Translations under genes and position numbers: made by a program
In this document: positions 34,922 through 44,056 of the stretch, in pieces
Numbering within the stretch: the stretch's first letter is position 1
How the letters are laid out: each line of letters starts with the position of its first letter
Notes under the pieces: model-generated
Databases searched by the model: none
What the model saw: only the letters and a program-made list of their open reading frames with translations
What the model was told of the DNA's origin: nothing
Assembly: GCA_009908385.1 (NCBI GenBank)
Contig: JAAAPE010000087.1
Coordinates: 1-61,046 of the forward strand
Reading direction: 5' to 3'
Source of the DNA: Gammaproteobacteria bacterium
Lineage (GTDB): Bacteria > Pseudomonadota > Gammaproteobacteria > Xanthomonadales > Wenzhouxiangellaceae
DNA: 61,046 nucleotides

Positions 34922-36507
34922 AGCATGCCCTGATCCTGCCGTTCGCCGTTCTCGCCCTGAGCCTTTCCGCGCAGGCGCGAGCCTTCGACGCCAACATGCC
35001 GGACCTGCCCCTCGACGAGGTGGCCGAGCCCGTCGCCGAGGTGCTCGGAGAAGCCCGGGACCGCGTTGTGCGAGCCGAGCGCGATGGCGCCGACGAGGTC
35101 GTTCGCGCCGAGGCCTGGGGCCATCTGGGTGACGTGGCGCTGGCCCACGACCTCGTCTCGGTGGCGCGGCATGCCTATACCAATGCGATCAGCCTGCGTG
35201 AATCGCGCCAGGAATGGCACTACCTGCTGGGGCTGATCGAGCTGGGCGAGGATCGTCCCGAGTCCGCCATCGAACGCTTTGGCTACGCGCTTGAGCTCTA
35301 CCCGGACGACTATGCGGCCCGGGTCCATCGGGGACGTGCCCACCTGGCGCTCGGGCAGCTCGACGCCGCCGCCCGGGATTTCGGCGTCGCCCGCGACCTG
35401 GCACCGCAGCACGCCGCGGCGCTGGCCGGCCTGGGCCGCGTGGCCCTGGAGAGAGAGGAATTCGAGCAGGCCGTATCGCTGTTCAACGCCGCGCTGGAGC
35501 GGGCCCCCGGTTCGAACCGGCTCTACTACCAGCTCGGGCGGGCCTTCCGCGGTCTGGGCGAAGTCGAGCAGGCCAGGCGGAGCATGGCGCGCAGCGGCGA
35601 CATCGAGGTGCCGGTGCCCGACCCGGTGCTCGGCCAGGTGCAGCTGCTCTCGCGCAGCGCCCAGTTCTACCACGAGCTGGCCCTGTCCGAGGCCGACCGG
35701 GGACGGCTGGATGCCGCGATCCCGCTGCTCGAGCGCGCGCTCGAGCTGGAGCCGGACAATCCGTCCTTCCTGCGCGATCTCGGCGATGCGCTGGCGCGGC
35801 AGGGCCGGATGGAGCCGGCCAGGCAGCGCTTCCAGCGCTGGGCCGAACTGGCCCCGGACGATCTCGAGCCCTGGTTCTATCTCGGCCAGCTCGGCGAGAT
35901 GCAGGGCGATCTCGGCCGGGCCACCGAGGCCTACGAGGCGGCACTCGAACGCGAGCCGGCCGACCTCGATGCGCGCGCCGCCCTGGCGCGGATTTCGCTG
36001 TTCCTCGGCGACGCCGGCTCGGCGGCCTCTTCGTTCGAGTCGCTGGTCTCCGAGGCGGCGTCGCCCGAGGCGTCGGCCCGATTCGAATACTGGCTGGGGC
36101 TGAGCCGCCTGCGCCAGGGAGAATGCGCGGCCGCCGCCGATGCCTTCGAGCAGGCGCGATCCCGTTTGGATTCGCCCGATGCGCGCGTGCTCGATGCCCT
36201 GGCGCGCCTGCGCTCGACCTGCCTGGAGGCCGACACGGCGGCGCTCGACCAGGCGCTTGCGTGGGCCGATCGCCTGTACCGGCGCTCGCCCGGTCTGTCG
36301 TCGGCCGAGACACTGGCCATGGTGCATGCCGCGCGCGGCGAGTTCGACGACGCGGTCGATTTCCAGGCGCAGGCCATGTTCGAGGCCGTCAAGCTCGGCG
36401 AGCTCGAAGGCCGTCCGTGGATGCAGGAAGACATGGCGCGCTATCGGGACGAACGGAAAGCCGCGGCGCCGTTTGCCGATGGTCACCCCGTGTATCAGGC
36501 CAACTGA
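34918..36507 (+). CDS. Exported TPR protein
   Basis: 529 residues from ATG 34918, with GGAGAAG upstream and a signal peptide (MKHALILPFAVLALSLSAQARA). Nearly the whole mature protein is TPR repeats (for example ALELEPDNPSFLRDLGDALA, then RQGRMEPARQRFQRWAEL, and YLGQLGEMQGDLGRATEAYE). No catalytic motif. Translationally coupled to the FG-GAP/UnbV gene, so the two probably form one periplasmic complex. Convergent with the NRAMP-like gene 10 bases away. Confidence 0.88.
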   Translation: MKHALILPFAVLALSLSAQARAFDANMPDLPLDEVAEPVAEVLGEARDRVVRAERDGADEVVRAEAWGHLGDVALAHDLVSVARHAYTNAISLRESRQEWHYLLGLIELGEDRPESAIERFGYALELYPDDYAARVHRGRAHLALGQLDAAARDFGVARDLAPQHAAALAGLGRVALEREEFEQAVSLFNAALERAPGSNRLYYQLGRAFRGLGEVEQARRSMARSGDIEVPVPDPVLGQVQLLSRSAQFYHELALSEADRGRLDAAIPLLERALELEPDNPSFLRDLGDALARQGRMEPARQRFQRWAELAPDDLEPWFYLGQLGEMQGDLGRATEAYEAALEREPADLDARAALARISLFLGDAGSAASSFESLVSEAASPEASARFEYWLGLSRLRQGECAAAADAFEQARSRLDSPDARVLDALARLRSTCLEADTAALDQALAWADRLYRRSPGLSSAETLAMVHAARGEFDDAVDFQAQAMFEAVKLGELEGRPWMQEDMARYRDERKAAAPFADGHPVYQAN

Positions 36508-36517
36508 TCGCGCCGGG

Positions 36518-37810
36518 TCAGGCCAGCCGCCAGCCGATCCAGATCGCGCAGAAGAGTACCAGGAACCAGAAGCCGGCCCAGGCCAGCGCCAGCAGGGCGC
36601 CGCTCGGCCGATGCGGGGCGGGCACGTGCTCGCTGGTGAGCAGCTTCAGGTTGAGCCAGGCGATGACCGGGGCGGCCAGGAAGGACACCGTGGTGGCGAA
36701 GTCGATCAGCGCGGTGAAGCGCTGGCCGAAGAAGTGGATCACGAACAGCGCGCCGGTGGCGGTCAGCAGCAGTGCGCCGACGTAGCGCGCCCGGTGCTTG
36801 TGTTCGACCGAACCCTCCTCGGTGGCGATGCCGCTCAGCTCGATCAGCGCGCGGAGCGCCCGCGGGTAGGCGTCGGTCACGGCCAGCGTGGTCGAGAACA
36901 TGGTGGTCAGCGCGGCGACCGCGATGATCGGTCGCGCCCAGTCGCCGAGCGTCTGCGCGTAGAGATCCACCAGGCGGCCCGAGAAGGCCACGCCGGACTG
37001 CGGCAGTGACTCGCCGCTGCCGTGCAGCATCAGCGCGCCGAGCAGCAGGAAGAGCACGGCCAGGATCGTTGCCCCGGCGTAGCCGATCTGGAAGTCCGCG
37101 ACGGCCTCGCGCACGCTCGGGCGGTAGCCCGTCTGTTCCGCGCGCTCGAGGGTCCAGAGCGAATGCCATGCGGCCACGTCGAGCGGAATCGGCATCCAGC
37201 CCAGCAGCGCCAGGACGAAGGCGAAGCCGGTTGCCGTCCAGATCGCTTCGAGATTGGCCGCGGGGTTGAGCGCCGACCAGTCCGGATCGGTGCCGAAGGC
37301 CAGCGCCACGGCCGCCAGGGTCGAGACCGCCAGGGCGGCCATGATGAGTTTCATCATCAGGTCGAGCCCGCGGAATCGACCGATCGCCAGGACCGCCAGG
37401 CAGCCGATCAGCACGCCCGCCGAAAGCTGTGTCATCGACGCCTCGAAGCCGAACACCACGCCGGCCAGCCCGGCCGTGACCACCGTGACGCCGGCCTGGA
37501 TGATGAGCATGGTGCCGAGCGTGATGAGCACGAACAGGCCCAGTGCCCAGCGCCCCAGGCGGCGGTAGCCGACGAGCAGGTTTTCTCCGGTCGCCGCCGC
37601 GTAGCGCGGGCCGAATTCGAGGAAGGGGTACTTGAGAATGCAGGCAATGATCACGAGGGCGAGAAGGCTGGTGCCGTACTCGGCTCCGGCCCGTGTGGAC
37701 TGTACCAGATGGGACACGCCGACGGCCGCGCCGGCCATCAGCAATCCGGGACCGAGGGCCTTGAGGAACTGCCCGCCGCTCTTGCTTGCAAAAGTAAAGA
37801 ACATGTTCAT
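36518..37810 (-). CDS. NRAMP-family transporter lacking the canonical metal motif
   Basis: 430 residues, about eleven transmembrane helices. The start GPGLLMAGAAVGVSHLVQS aligns with NRAMP helix 1, but the metal-binding DPGN motif is replaced by GVSH (31-34). In helix 6, GWMPIPLDVAAWHS keeps the MP pair but lacks the usual MPHN. The substrate is therefore probably not the usual Mn/Fe set; Mg or a non-metal solute are alternatives. Start ATG 37810; a second in-frame ATG is two codons later. It is divergent from the lipase gene over 87 bases that contain two palindromes. Confidence 0.85.
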   Translation of the reverse strand: MNMFFTFASKSGGQFLKALGPGLLMAGAAVGVSHLVQSTRAGAEYGTSLLALVIIACILKYPFLEFGPRYAAATGENLLVGYRRLGRWALGLFVLITLGTMLIIQAGVTVVTAGLAGVVFGFEASMTQLSAGVLIGCLAVLAIGRFRGLDLMMKLIMAALAVSTLAAVALAFGTDPDWSALNPAANLEAIWTATGFAFVLALLGWMPIPLDVAAWHSLWTLERAEQTGYRPSVREAVADFQIGYAGATILAVLFLLLGALMLHGSGESLPQSGVAFSGRLVDLYAQTLGDWARPIIAVAALTTMFSTTLAVTDAYPRALRALIELSGIATEEGSVEHKHRARYVGALLLTATGALFVIHFFGQRFTALIDFATTVSFLAAPVIAWLNLKLLTSEHVPAPHRPSGALLALAWAGFWFLVLFCAIWIGWRLA

Positions 37811-37842
37811 ATCATACAGGCGGACATAGTCGGTGCTGCGCC

Positions 37843-37865
37843 ATACTGGACAGTATTGACCAATA
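37843..37865. promoter_or_regulatory. Two overlapping palindromes, candidate operator
   Basis: ATACTG-GA-CAGTAT (37843-37856) overlaps TATTG-AC-CAATA (37854-37865). Both are perfect dyads with two-base centres in the 87-base divergent gap between the NRAMP-like and lipase genes. Size and symmetry suit a dimeric repressor such as a TetR or MarR type, which could control both directions. Confidence 0.45.
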
Positions 37866-37897
37866 CATAAAACATCTCTGCTTTGGGGAGAAATCTG

Positions 37898-40051
37898 ATG
37901 AAGTCATGCCGATTCCTGGCGCCCGCACTCGCGCTGTTGTGGCTGGTCGGCTGCGGCGGCAGTTCCAGTGTGGACCGTACCGAGCCGCAGAACCCGGCCA
38001 CCCAACCGGGCGGCGATCCCGTCACCGATGTCATCACCGCCGTGTTCGATCCGGCGGGCGGGAACATCCCGTTTCCGAACAGCTTGCTGCTGTCGGGGAC
38101 CGATGACCTGACGCTCAACATTCCGGTGGCCGACCCGACCGACTTCAGCGATCCGGCGGTCGCCATGAACGCGCTCGACGGATTCAGTACCGTTGCTCCC
38201 TGGACCTTCAGCTTCAGCGATCCGGTCGATCCCTCGACCGTCGTCGCCGGCAGCAGCGTGCGCTTCTACGAGGTCAGCTTCCAGCAGGGGTCGGCCGCGG
38301 TGACCGGCGTCAACCGGGAACTCGTACCGAACCAGGAGTACGTCGCCGTGGTCGCCGGCTCCGACCCGAGCGGGCAGACCGTCGCCATCGTGCCGCTGGT
38401 GCCGCTGCAGGAGATGACGGGCTACATGGCCGTGCTCACCGAGGGCATCACCGATACCGCCGGCAACCCGGCCACGCCGTCGCAGCCGTACTTCCTGGCC
38501 AAGCGGCCGGATCCGCTGGTCGAGGGCGGCGAGAGCACCGATCCCCTGCTCGATGATGGCACCGCGCAGGCGCTCGAGCCGCTGCGGCTGCTGATCAACA
38601 CGCACCTCGCGGCCGCCGGCTCGCAGGGGGTCATGCGCGAGAGCATCGTGCTTTCCTCGACCGCGACCACCCAGTCGGTCACCCCGGTGCTCGACGTGCT
38701 GCGGTCGGCCATCGGCCCGACCAGCACCCAGGTCGCCCAGGCCTGTCTGGCGCCGGGCAGCTGCCTGACTACGGCCGACGTCCTGCCGCCGGGGGCGTCG
38801 CCGGGCATCGCGGATGTCTACCTCGGCGTGGTCGAGCTGCCGTACTTCCTCGGCATGCCGAGCGCGGACAACCCGACCGCTCCCCTGACCGAGTTCTGGC
38901 AGGCGGCGCCTGGCAACTACGTGCCGCCCTTCGACCAGTTCGGTCTCAATCCCGAATCGACCAACGTAACGGTGGCCAACCCGATCCCGGTGGAGACCGC
39001 CCGTCCGATGGCGCCGATGATCCTGACCGTGCCCAACGAACTGTCGGGGCAGCCGCGCCCGGCGGCCGGCTGGCCGGTCGTGATCTTCCAGCACGGCATC
39101 ACCGGTAATCGTTCGCAGATGCTGGCACTCGCCGACACGATGGCTTCGCAGGGCTTCGCGGTGGTATCCATCGACATGCCCCTGCACGGCATCACCGACC
39201 AGACCAGCCCGCTCTACATCGACAACACGCCGTTCGCGCCGTTGTCGATGGAGCGGACCTTCGATCTCGACCTGCAGAACAACGAGACCGGTGCTCCGGG
39301 TCCGGACGGCATGATCGACTCCTCCGGTGCCTGGTTCATCAACCTGCAGAGCCTGCTGACCTCGCGCGACAACCTGCGCCAGGCACAGATCGACCTGTCG
39401 ACCCTGGCGCTGAACGTGCCGCAGATGGACATCGACGGTGACGGCGTCACCGACCTCGACGGATCCAACATCAACTTCGTCGGCATCTCGCTCGGCGCCA
39501 TGGTGGGCACGCCCTTCCTGGCCGTCGAGCCGACCGTCAACAACGGCGTGCTGTCGGTGCCGGGTGGCGGCATCGCCAACCTGCTTTCCGGATCGGAGAC
39601 CTTCGGCCCGGTGATCCGCGCCGGACTCCAGGCCGCCGGCGTTGAGCCCTTCTCGCCGGACTATTTCCAGTTCCTGCTTGCTGCCCAGACCGTCATCGAC
39701 GCGGCCGACCCCATCAACTGGGGCCAGGTGGCGACCGCGCAGAATTCCATTCTGCTGCAGCAGGTCGCCGGCGACTCGGTCGTACCCAACGCCGTACAGG
39801 GCGCGCCGCTTTCCGGCACCGAGCCCCTGATTCGCGTGATGGGACTGGATGCGATCACCCAGTCCACCGCGGATCCGATGGGCATCCGCGGGGCCGTCCG
39901 ATTGCTGCAAGGCGGTCACGGCTCGCTGCTCGACCCGAGCGTCAATCCGGCGGTTACGGCCGAGATGCAGGGTGAAGCAGCCAGTATGGTGGCTTCCGGT
40001 GGCGCAGCCGTCGTCATCGGCGATCCGTCACTCATCCAGACCGACGACTGA
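37898..40051 (+). CDS. Surface lipase/phospholipase lipoprotein (VolA / Pla-1 / cef family)
   Basis: 717 residues from ATG 37898 (GGGGAG upstream). Lipobox LVGC, Cys19. The N-terminal region (30-270, DPAGGNIPFPNSLLLSGTDD..) matches the bacterial virulence-factor lipase N-terminal domain; the C-terminal alpha/beta-hydrolase has VVIFQHGITGNRSQML near 398, nucleophile elbow GISLGAM (Ser about 531) and likely His in QGGHGSLLDP (about 675). The family includes Vibrio VolA, a surface-exposed lysophospholipase that feeds FadL with fatty acids. First gene of lipase-DUF1302-DUF1329-YCF48-RND, suggesting it releases acyl chains handled by the rest. Confidence 0.88.
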   Translation: MKSCRFLAPALALLWLVGCGGSSSVDRTEPQNPATQPGGDPVTDVITAVFDPAGGNIPFPNSLLLSGTDDLTLNIPVADPTDFSDPAVAMNALDGFSTVAPWTFSFSDPVDPSTVVAGSSVRFYEVSFQQGSAAVTGVNRELVPNQEYVAVVAGSDPSGQTVAIVPLVPLQEMTGYMAVLTEGITDTAGNPATPSQPYFLAKRPDPLVEGGESTDPLLDDGTAQALEPLRLLINTHLAAAGSQGVMRESIVLSSTATTQSVTPVLDVLRSAIGPTSTQVAQACLAPGSCLTTADVLPPGASPGIADVYLGVVELPYFLGMPSADNPTAPLTEFWQAAPGNYVPPFDQFGLNPESTNVTVANPIPVETARPMAPMILTVPNELSGQPRPAAGWPVVIFQHGITGNRSQMLALADTMASQGFAVVSIDMPLHGITDQTSPLYIDNTPFAPLSMERTFDLDLQNNETGAPGPDGMIDSSGAWFINLQSLLTSRDNLRQAQIDLSTLALNVPQMDIDGDGVTDLDGSNINFVGISLGAMVGTPFLAVEPTVNNGVLSVPGGGIANLLSGSETFGPVIRAGLQAAGVEPFSPDYFQFLLAAQTVIDAADPINWGQVATAQNSILLQQVAGDSVVPNAVQGAPLSGTEPLIRVMGLDAITQSTADPMGIRGAVRLLQGGHGSLLDPSVNPAVTAEMQGEAASMVASGGAAVVIGDPSLIQTDD

Positions 40052-40067
40052 GAGGGAGAATCCGAAC

Positions 40068-41957
40068 ATGAAACGCCAAGAACTTCACACGAGTCGGCGC
40101 GGTCTCGGGCTTCGTCCCGGCATCCTGGCCGGCGCCATCGGTCTGGCCCTGGCGGCCCAGCAGGCTCAGGCCATCGATCTGAGCACCGATGAAGTCGAGA
40201 TTCGTCTCGACTCGACCATCAGCTACGGCATCGGGGTGCGCGCCGAAGAGCGCGATCCCGACCTGGTCGCCAAGTCGCATTTCAATCCGACCATCTTCCA
40301 GGCGCCGCTCGACCAGCAGATCGCCGCACAGGGCCGCTTCTCGGCCAACTCCGACGACGGGAACCTGAACTTCGACCAGTGGGATCCGATCTTCAACCAG
40401 GCCCGCATTACCTCCGAGCTGGCGATCAACTTCGACAACTTCGGGGCCTTCGTCCGTGGCAACTACTTCTACGACTTCACGCTGACCGGCCTGGACGATC
40501 TGCCGGACGGTGCCAAGGACCAGGCCGCCGAGCGCGCTCGCTTGCTCGACGCCTACATCTACGGCGATTTCGAGCTCGGCGAACGGCTACTGTCCGTCCG
40601 CCTCGGTCGCCAGGTGGTCAGCTGGGGCGAAAGCACGTTCCTGGCCGGCGGTATCAACACGATCAATCCGGTCGACGTCACCGCGCTGCGTACCGCAGGC
40701 GCCGAGCTCAAGGACGCCTTCCTGCCGCAGAACATGCTGTGGGGCAGCCTGGACCTCACCCCCAACCTGGCGGTGGAAGCGGTCGTGCTGGGCGAGTGGG
40801 GCGAAGTCGAGGCCGAGCCTTCGGGCACCTTCTTCGCCACCAACGACTTCGGGACGGCCGGCGGCCGCTACGCCATGCTCAACTTCGGCCTGGTGCCGCA
40901 GCCGGTTAACAACCCGGACCTTTACGAAACGGTCTGCCGCAACGGCAACCTCGGCGTCAGTGATCGCAACCTGCCCATCGCCCTAGTCGGAGCGGGTTGT
41001 GCCGCTTCGTTCCCGCGGGCCCGGGATAACCGGCCCGACGAGCACGGCCAGTATGGTGTGGCGCTCCGCTACTTCGCGCCGAATCTGATCAACGGCACTG
41101 AGTTCGGTTTTTACCACCTGCGCTATCACAGCCGTCTGCCGGTCCTTTCGGGTCGTGCCGTTACCAATTCGGCGCCGTCCTCCGGCGCGGTCATCGTGGA
41201 GTATCCCGAGGACATCGACCTCTGGGGCGTGAGCTTCAATACCAACATCGGCACCTGGTCGCTGGGCGGCGAAGTCAGCTACCGCGAAAACCTGCCGATC
41301 CAGATCGACGACGTCGAGCTGCTCTACGCCGGCCTGTCCCCGCTGAACGCGGCCATTCCCGAGCCTTACAACCGCTTTGTCAGCCAGCTCGGCGAATACG
41401 AGCCCGGCGAGTTCATCCAGGGCTACGAGCGTCGAGAGGTTTCACAGGGCCAGTTCACGCTGACCAAGCTGTTCGGTCCGGGCAACTGGCTCGGCGCCAA
41501 CCAGGTTGCCGTGGTCGGTGAATTCGGCGTGACCCACGTTTGGGACCTGCCGGATGAAAGCGAGCTGCGGTTCGAAGGGCCGGGCACCGATACCGCCGGT
41601 GGTCCTTCTCGCCAGACCGGCGGCAACTCGCGCAGCCCGGTGACGACCACCGACGGTTACGTGACCGACACGAGCTGGGGTTATCGCATCATCGTGGCGC
41701 CCACCTACAACAACGTGTTCGGGACGGCCTGGAACATGACGCCGCGCCTGGCATTCAATCATGATGTCGGCGGTGTCGCGCCCGGCCCGGGCGGCAACTT
41801 CGTCGAAGGCCGCAAGCAGGCCACCCTGGGCGTGACGTTCAGCTACCTGTCGCGCTGGCAGGCGGGGCTGTCGTACACGAACTTCTTCGGAGCCGGACAG
41901 AACAACCTGCTGAGCGATCGCGATTTCATCGCGGCTTCGCTGAGCTACTCATTCTAG
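40068..41957 (+). CDS. DUF1302 outer-membrane beta-barrel protein
   Basis: 629 residues from ATG 40068 (GAGAGGGAGAA upstream). Signal peptide ending near QQAQA, then IDLSTDEVEIRLDSTISYGI, a region rich in alternating strands, LLSVRLGRQVVSWGES (a DUF1302 hallmark), and a C-terminus ending LSYSF with terminal Phe as expected for BAM-dependent barrels. Family function is not established; genes are almost always paired with DUF1329, as here. By context it may be the outer-membrane pore of a lipid or hydrophobic-compound route. Confidence 0.92.
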   Translation: MKRQELHTSRRGLGLRPGILAGAIGLALAAQQAQAIDLSTDEVEIRLDSTISYGIGVRAEERDPDLVAKSHFNPTIFQAPLDQQIAAQGRFSANSDDGNLNFDQWDPIFNQARITSELAINFDNFGAFVRGNYFYDFTLTGLDDLPDGAKDQAAERARLLDAYIYGDFELGERLLSVRLGRQVVSWGESTFLAGGINTINPVDVTALRTAGAELKDAFLPQNMLWGSLDLTPNLAVEAVVLGEWGEVEAEPSGTFFATNDFGTAGGRYAMLNFGLVPQPVNNPDLYETVCRNGNLGVSDRNLPIALVGAGCAASFPRARDNRPDEHGQYGVALRYFAPNLINGTEFGFYHLRYHSRLPVLSGRAVTNSAPSSGAVIVEYPEDIDLWGVSFNTNIGTWSLGGEVSYRENLPIQIDDVELLYAGLSPLNAAIPEPYNRFVSQLGEYEPGEFIQGYERREVSQGQFTLTKLFGPGNWLGANQVAVVGEFGVTHVWDLPDESELRFEGPGTDTAGGPSRQTGGNSRSPVTTTDGYVTDTSWGYRIIVAPTYNNVFGTAWNMTPRLAFNHDVGGVAPGPGGNFVEGRKQATLGVTFSYLSRWQAGLSYTNFFGAGQNNLLSDRDFIAASLSYSF

Positions 41958-41971
41958 AGCGGAGGTCAGCA

Positions 41972-43987
41972 ATGACAGATAACTACATCAAATCCGGACT
42001 GTCGGCCCTGGTGGTCGTCCTGGCCGGCGGGGTACTGGTCGGCTGCGGTACGACCCCGGTCACCGAGGAAGAACGGACGTCGACCGAAGAGGCCGCGATG
42101 TCGGATCGCTTCGAGTCCGAGCAACAGGCTCGGGCCGAACGCGAGGCGGCCGAATCCGAGCGCATGGCAGCCGAGGAGGAAGCGGAGCGTCAGGCCGAAG
42201 CCGAGCGCATGGCAGCCGAGGAAGAAGCGGAACGCCAGGCCGAAGCCGAGCGCATGGCGGCCGAGGAAGAAGCGGAACGCCAGGCCGAAGCCGAGCGCAT
42301 GGCGGCCGAGGAAGAAGCACGTCGCCAGGCCGAAGCCGAGCGCATGGCGGCCGAGGAAGAAGCGGAACGCCAGGCCGAAGCCGAGCGCATGGCAGCCGAG
42401 GAAGAGGCGCGTCGCCAGGCCGAAGCCGAGCGCATGGCGGCCGAGGAAGAGGCGCGTCGCCAGGCCGAGGCCGAGCGCATGGCGGCCGAAGAAGCGGCGG
42501 CCGACGCCGGGGTCATGGCCGCCGACGAACAGGGCGCCATGCAGTCCGGCGGCGAGGCCATGGCCGACGAGGACGAACCGGCTCTGGCCGACGAAGCCAA
42601 CCAGGAAATGGCCGACTCCGATTCCGGTGAAGTCGTCGAAGCGGCCGAGAATCCGATCATTGCCCAGGCCGACATGGACGTCATCATGCCGCGAACGGAA
42701 GACAACATCGCGCGGCTCGGAAACGACCTGACGCCGATGGGCTCGATCCGGGCGGGCAATGCCGAAGGTACCATTCCGGCTTGGGACGGCGGGCTCACGC
42801 AGGACGACTGGCCCGCCGGTTACCAGCCGGGTGACCGCCATCCGGATCCGTTTGCCGACGACGAGCCACTGTTCACGATTACCGGCGAGAACTACCAGGA
42901 GTATTCCGACCGGCTCTCGGCCGGGCAGATTGCGCTGTTCGAGCGGTATCCGGACACCTACTACATGAAAGTGTATCCGACCCGCCGCAGCGCGTCCTTC
43001 CCGGAACGAATCTACGAGGCGACCATCGACAACGCCGCGACCGGCCGCCTGGTGGCCAACGGCGAGGGCGTCGAGGACGTCTACGAGGGCTTTCCATTCC
43101 CGCTGCCGCAGAACGCCTACCACCTGATCTGGAACCACAAGCTGAAATTCAAGGGCATCGGCGGCGCGCGCTACAACAACCAGGTCGTGCCCACGACCAG
43201 CGGCGCCTACCAGCTCATCAAGCTGCGCGAGGAACTGCTCGGTCTGTACTACCAGGAAGGCATGACCATCGAGGACACCGGGAACATCCTGCTCTACTTC
43301 TTCCAGGAAGTGGAATCGCCGGCTCGCCTGGCGGGCAATATCCTGCTGGTGCACGAGACGCTCAACCAGGTGGTCCAGCCGCGCCAGGCCTGGATCTACA
43401 ACCCGGGCCAGCGGCGCGTGCGCCGTGCGCCGAACGTTGCCTACGATAACCCGGGCACGGCCTCGGACGGCCTGCGCACCAATGACATGACCGACATGTT
43501 CAATGGTGCCATGGACCGCTACAACTGGCAGATCGTGGGCAAGAAGGAAGTGTACATCCCGTACAACTCCTATGGCGCCCACAGCGGCGACATCACCCCG
43601 GACGACCTGGTTCGCCCCGGTCATCTCAATCCGGAGTACATGCGCTACGAGCTGCACCGTGTCTGGATCGTGGATGCCACCCTCAAGGAAGGCACCCGCC
43701 ACATCCATCCGCGTCGGACCTTCTACCTTGACGAGGACAGCTACCAGATCGCCCTGACCGATCACTACGACCAGCAGGGCAACCTGTGGCGCGTCTCCGA
43801 GGCGCATACCATCAATTACTATGATTTGCCGACCTATTGGTCGAGCATCCTGTCGCACATGGACCTGCAGTCGGGTCGCTATGTGGCGACGGGCCTGGAC
43901 AACCAGGATCCGGTGCCGAGCTTCAACGTCGAACTCCAGCCCAGCAACTACACGCCACAAGCGCTGCGGACCCGGGGTCGACGCTGA
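41972..43987 (+). CDS. DUF1329 lipoprotein with N-terminal 15-residue coiled-coil repeat
   Basis: 671 residues. Lipobox VLVGC, Cys25. Residues 62-166 are seven near-perfect copies of a 15-residue unit (AERMAAEEEAERQAE), with an eighth partial copy, predicted to form a long charged alpha-helix like TolA domain II. An acidic low-complexity spacer follows, then the DUF1329 domain (about 225-671: LTPMGSIRAGNAEGTIPAWD, LIWNHKLKFKG, YNPGQRRVRRAP, GKKEVYIPYNSY, RRTFYLDEDSYQI). DUF1329 is related to LolA/LolB-type lipid carriers. Typical members lack the repeat, which may let the carrier reach across the periplasm. Confidence 0.92.
   Translation: MTDNYIKSGLSALVVVLAGGVLVGCGTTPVTEEERTSTEEAAMSDRFESEQQARAEREAAESERMAAEEEAERQAEAERMAAEEEAERQAEAERMAAEEEAERQAEAERMAAEEEARRQAEAERMAAEEEAERQAEAERMAAEEEARRQAEAERMAAEEEARRQAEAERMAAEEAAADAGVMAADEQGAMQSGGEAMADEDEPALADEANQEMADSDSGEVVEAAENPIIAQADMDVIMPRTEDNIARLGNDLTPMGSIRAGNAEGTIPAWDGGLTQDDWPAGYQPGDRHPDPFADDEPLFTITGENYQEYSDRLSAGQIALFERYPDTYYMKVYPTRRSASFPERIYEATIDNAATGRLVANGEGVEDVYEGFPFPLPQNAYHLIWNHKLKFKGIGGARYNNQVVPTTSGAYQLIKLREELLGLYYQEGMTIEDTGNILLYFFQEVESPARLAGNILLVHETLNQVVQPRQAWIYNPGQRRVRRAPNVAYDNPGTASDGLRTNDMTDMFNGAMDRYNWQIVGKKEVYIPYNSYGAHSGDITPDDLVRPGHLNPEYMRYELHRVWIVDATLKEGTRHIHPRRTFYLDEDSYQIALTDHYDQQGNLWRVSEAHTINYYDLPTYWSSILSHMDLQSGRYVATGLDNQDPVPSFNVELQPSNYTPQALRTRGRR
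42155..42493 (+). repeat. 45-base in-frame tandem repeat (seven copies plus a partial)
   Basis: Unit length 45 bases starting at 42155, seven full units to 42469 and about 24 bases of an eighth. Copies differ mainly at silent sites and at one codon (gaa/cgt giving ERQ or RRQ). Such near-identity predicts copy-number variation between strains. Confidence 0.9.
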
Positions 43988-44012
43988 GTCGAAAGTCCTA
44001 TAAAAAACCAGC

Positions 44013-44039
44013 AGGGCCGGCCGCTTGGCCGGCCCTTTC
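44013..44039 (+). terminator. Strong hairpin after the DUF1329 gene, likely terminator or attenuator
   Basis: AGGGCCGGCC-GCTT-GGCCGGCCCT is a perfect ten-base-pair stem with a tetraloop, followed by TTTCG. The T-run is short, so termination may be partial, separating high lipase/DUF1302/DUF1329 expression from the downstream YCF48 and RND genes. Confidence 0.7.
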
Positions 44040-44056
44040 GTCTCGGAGTACCGACC

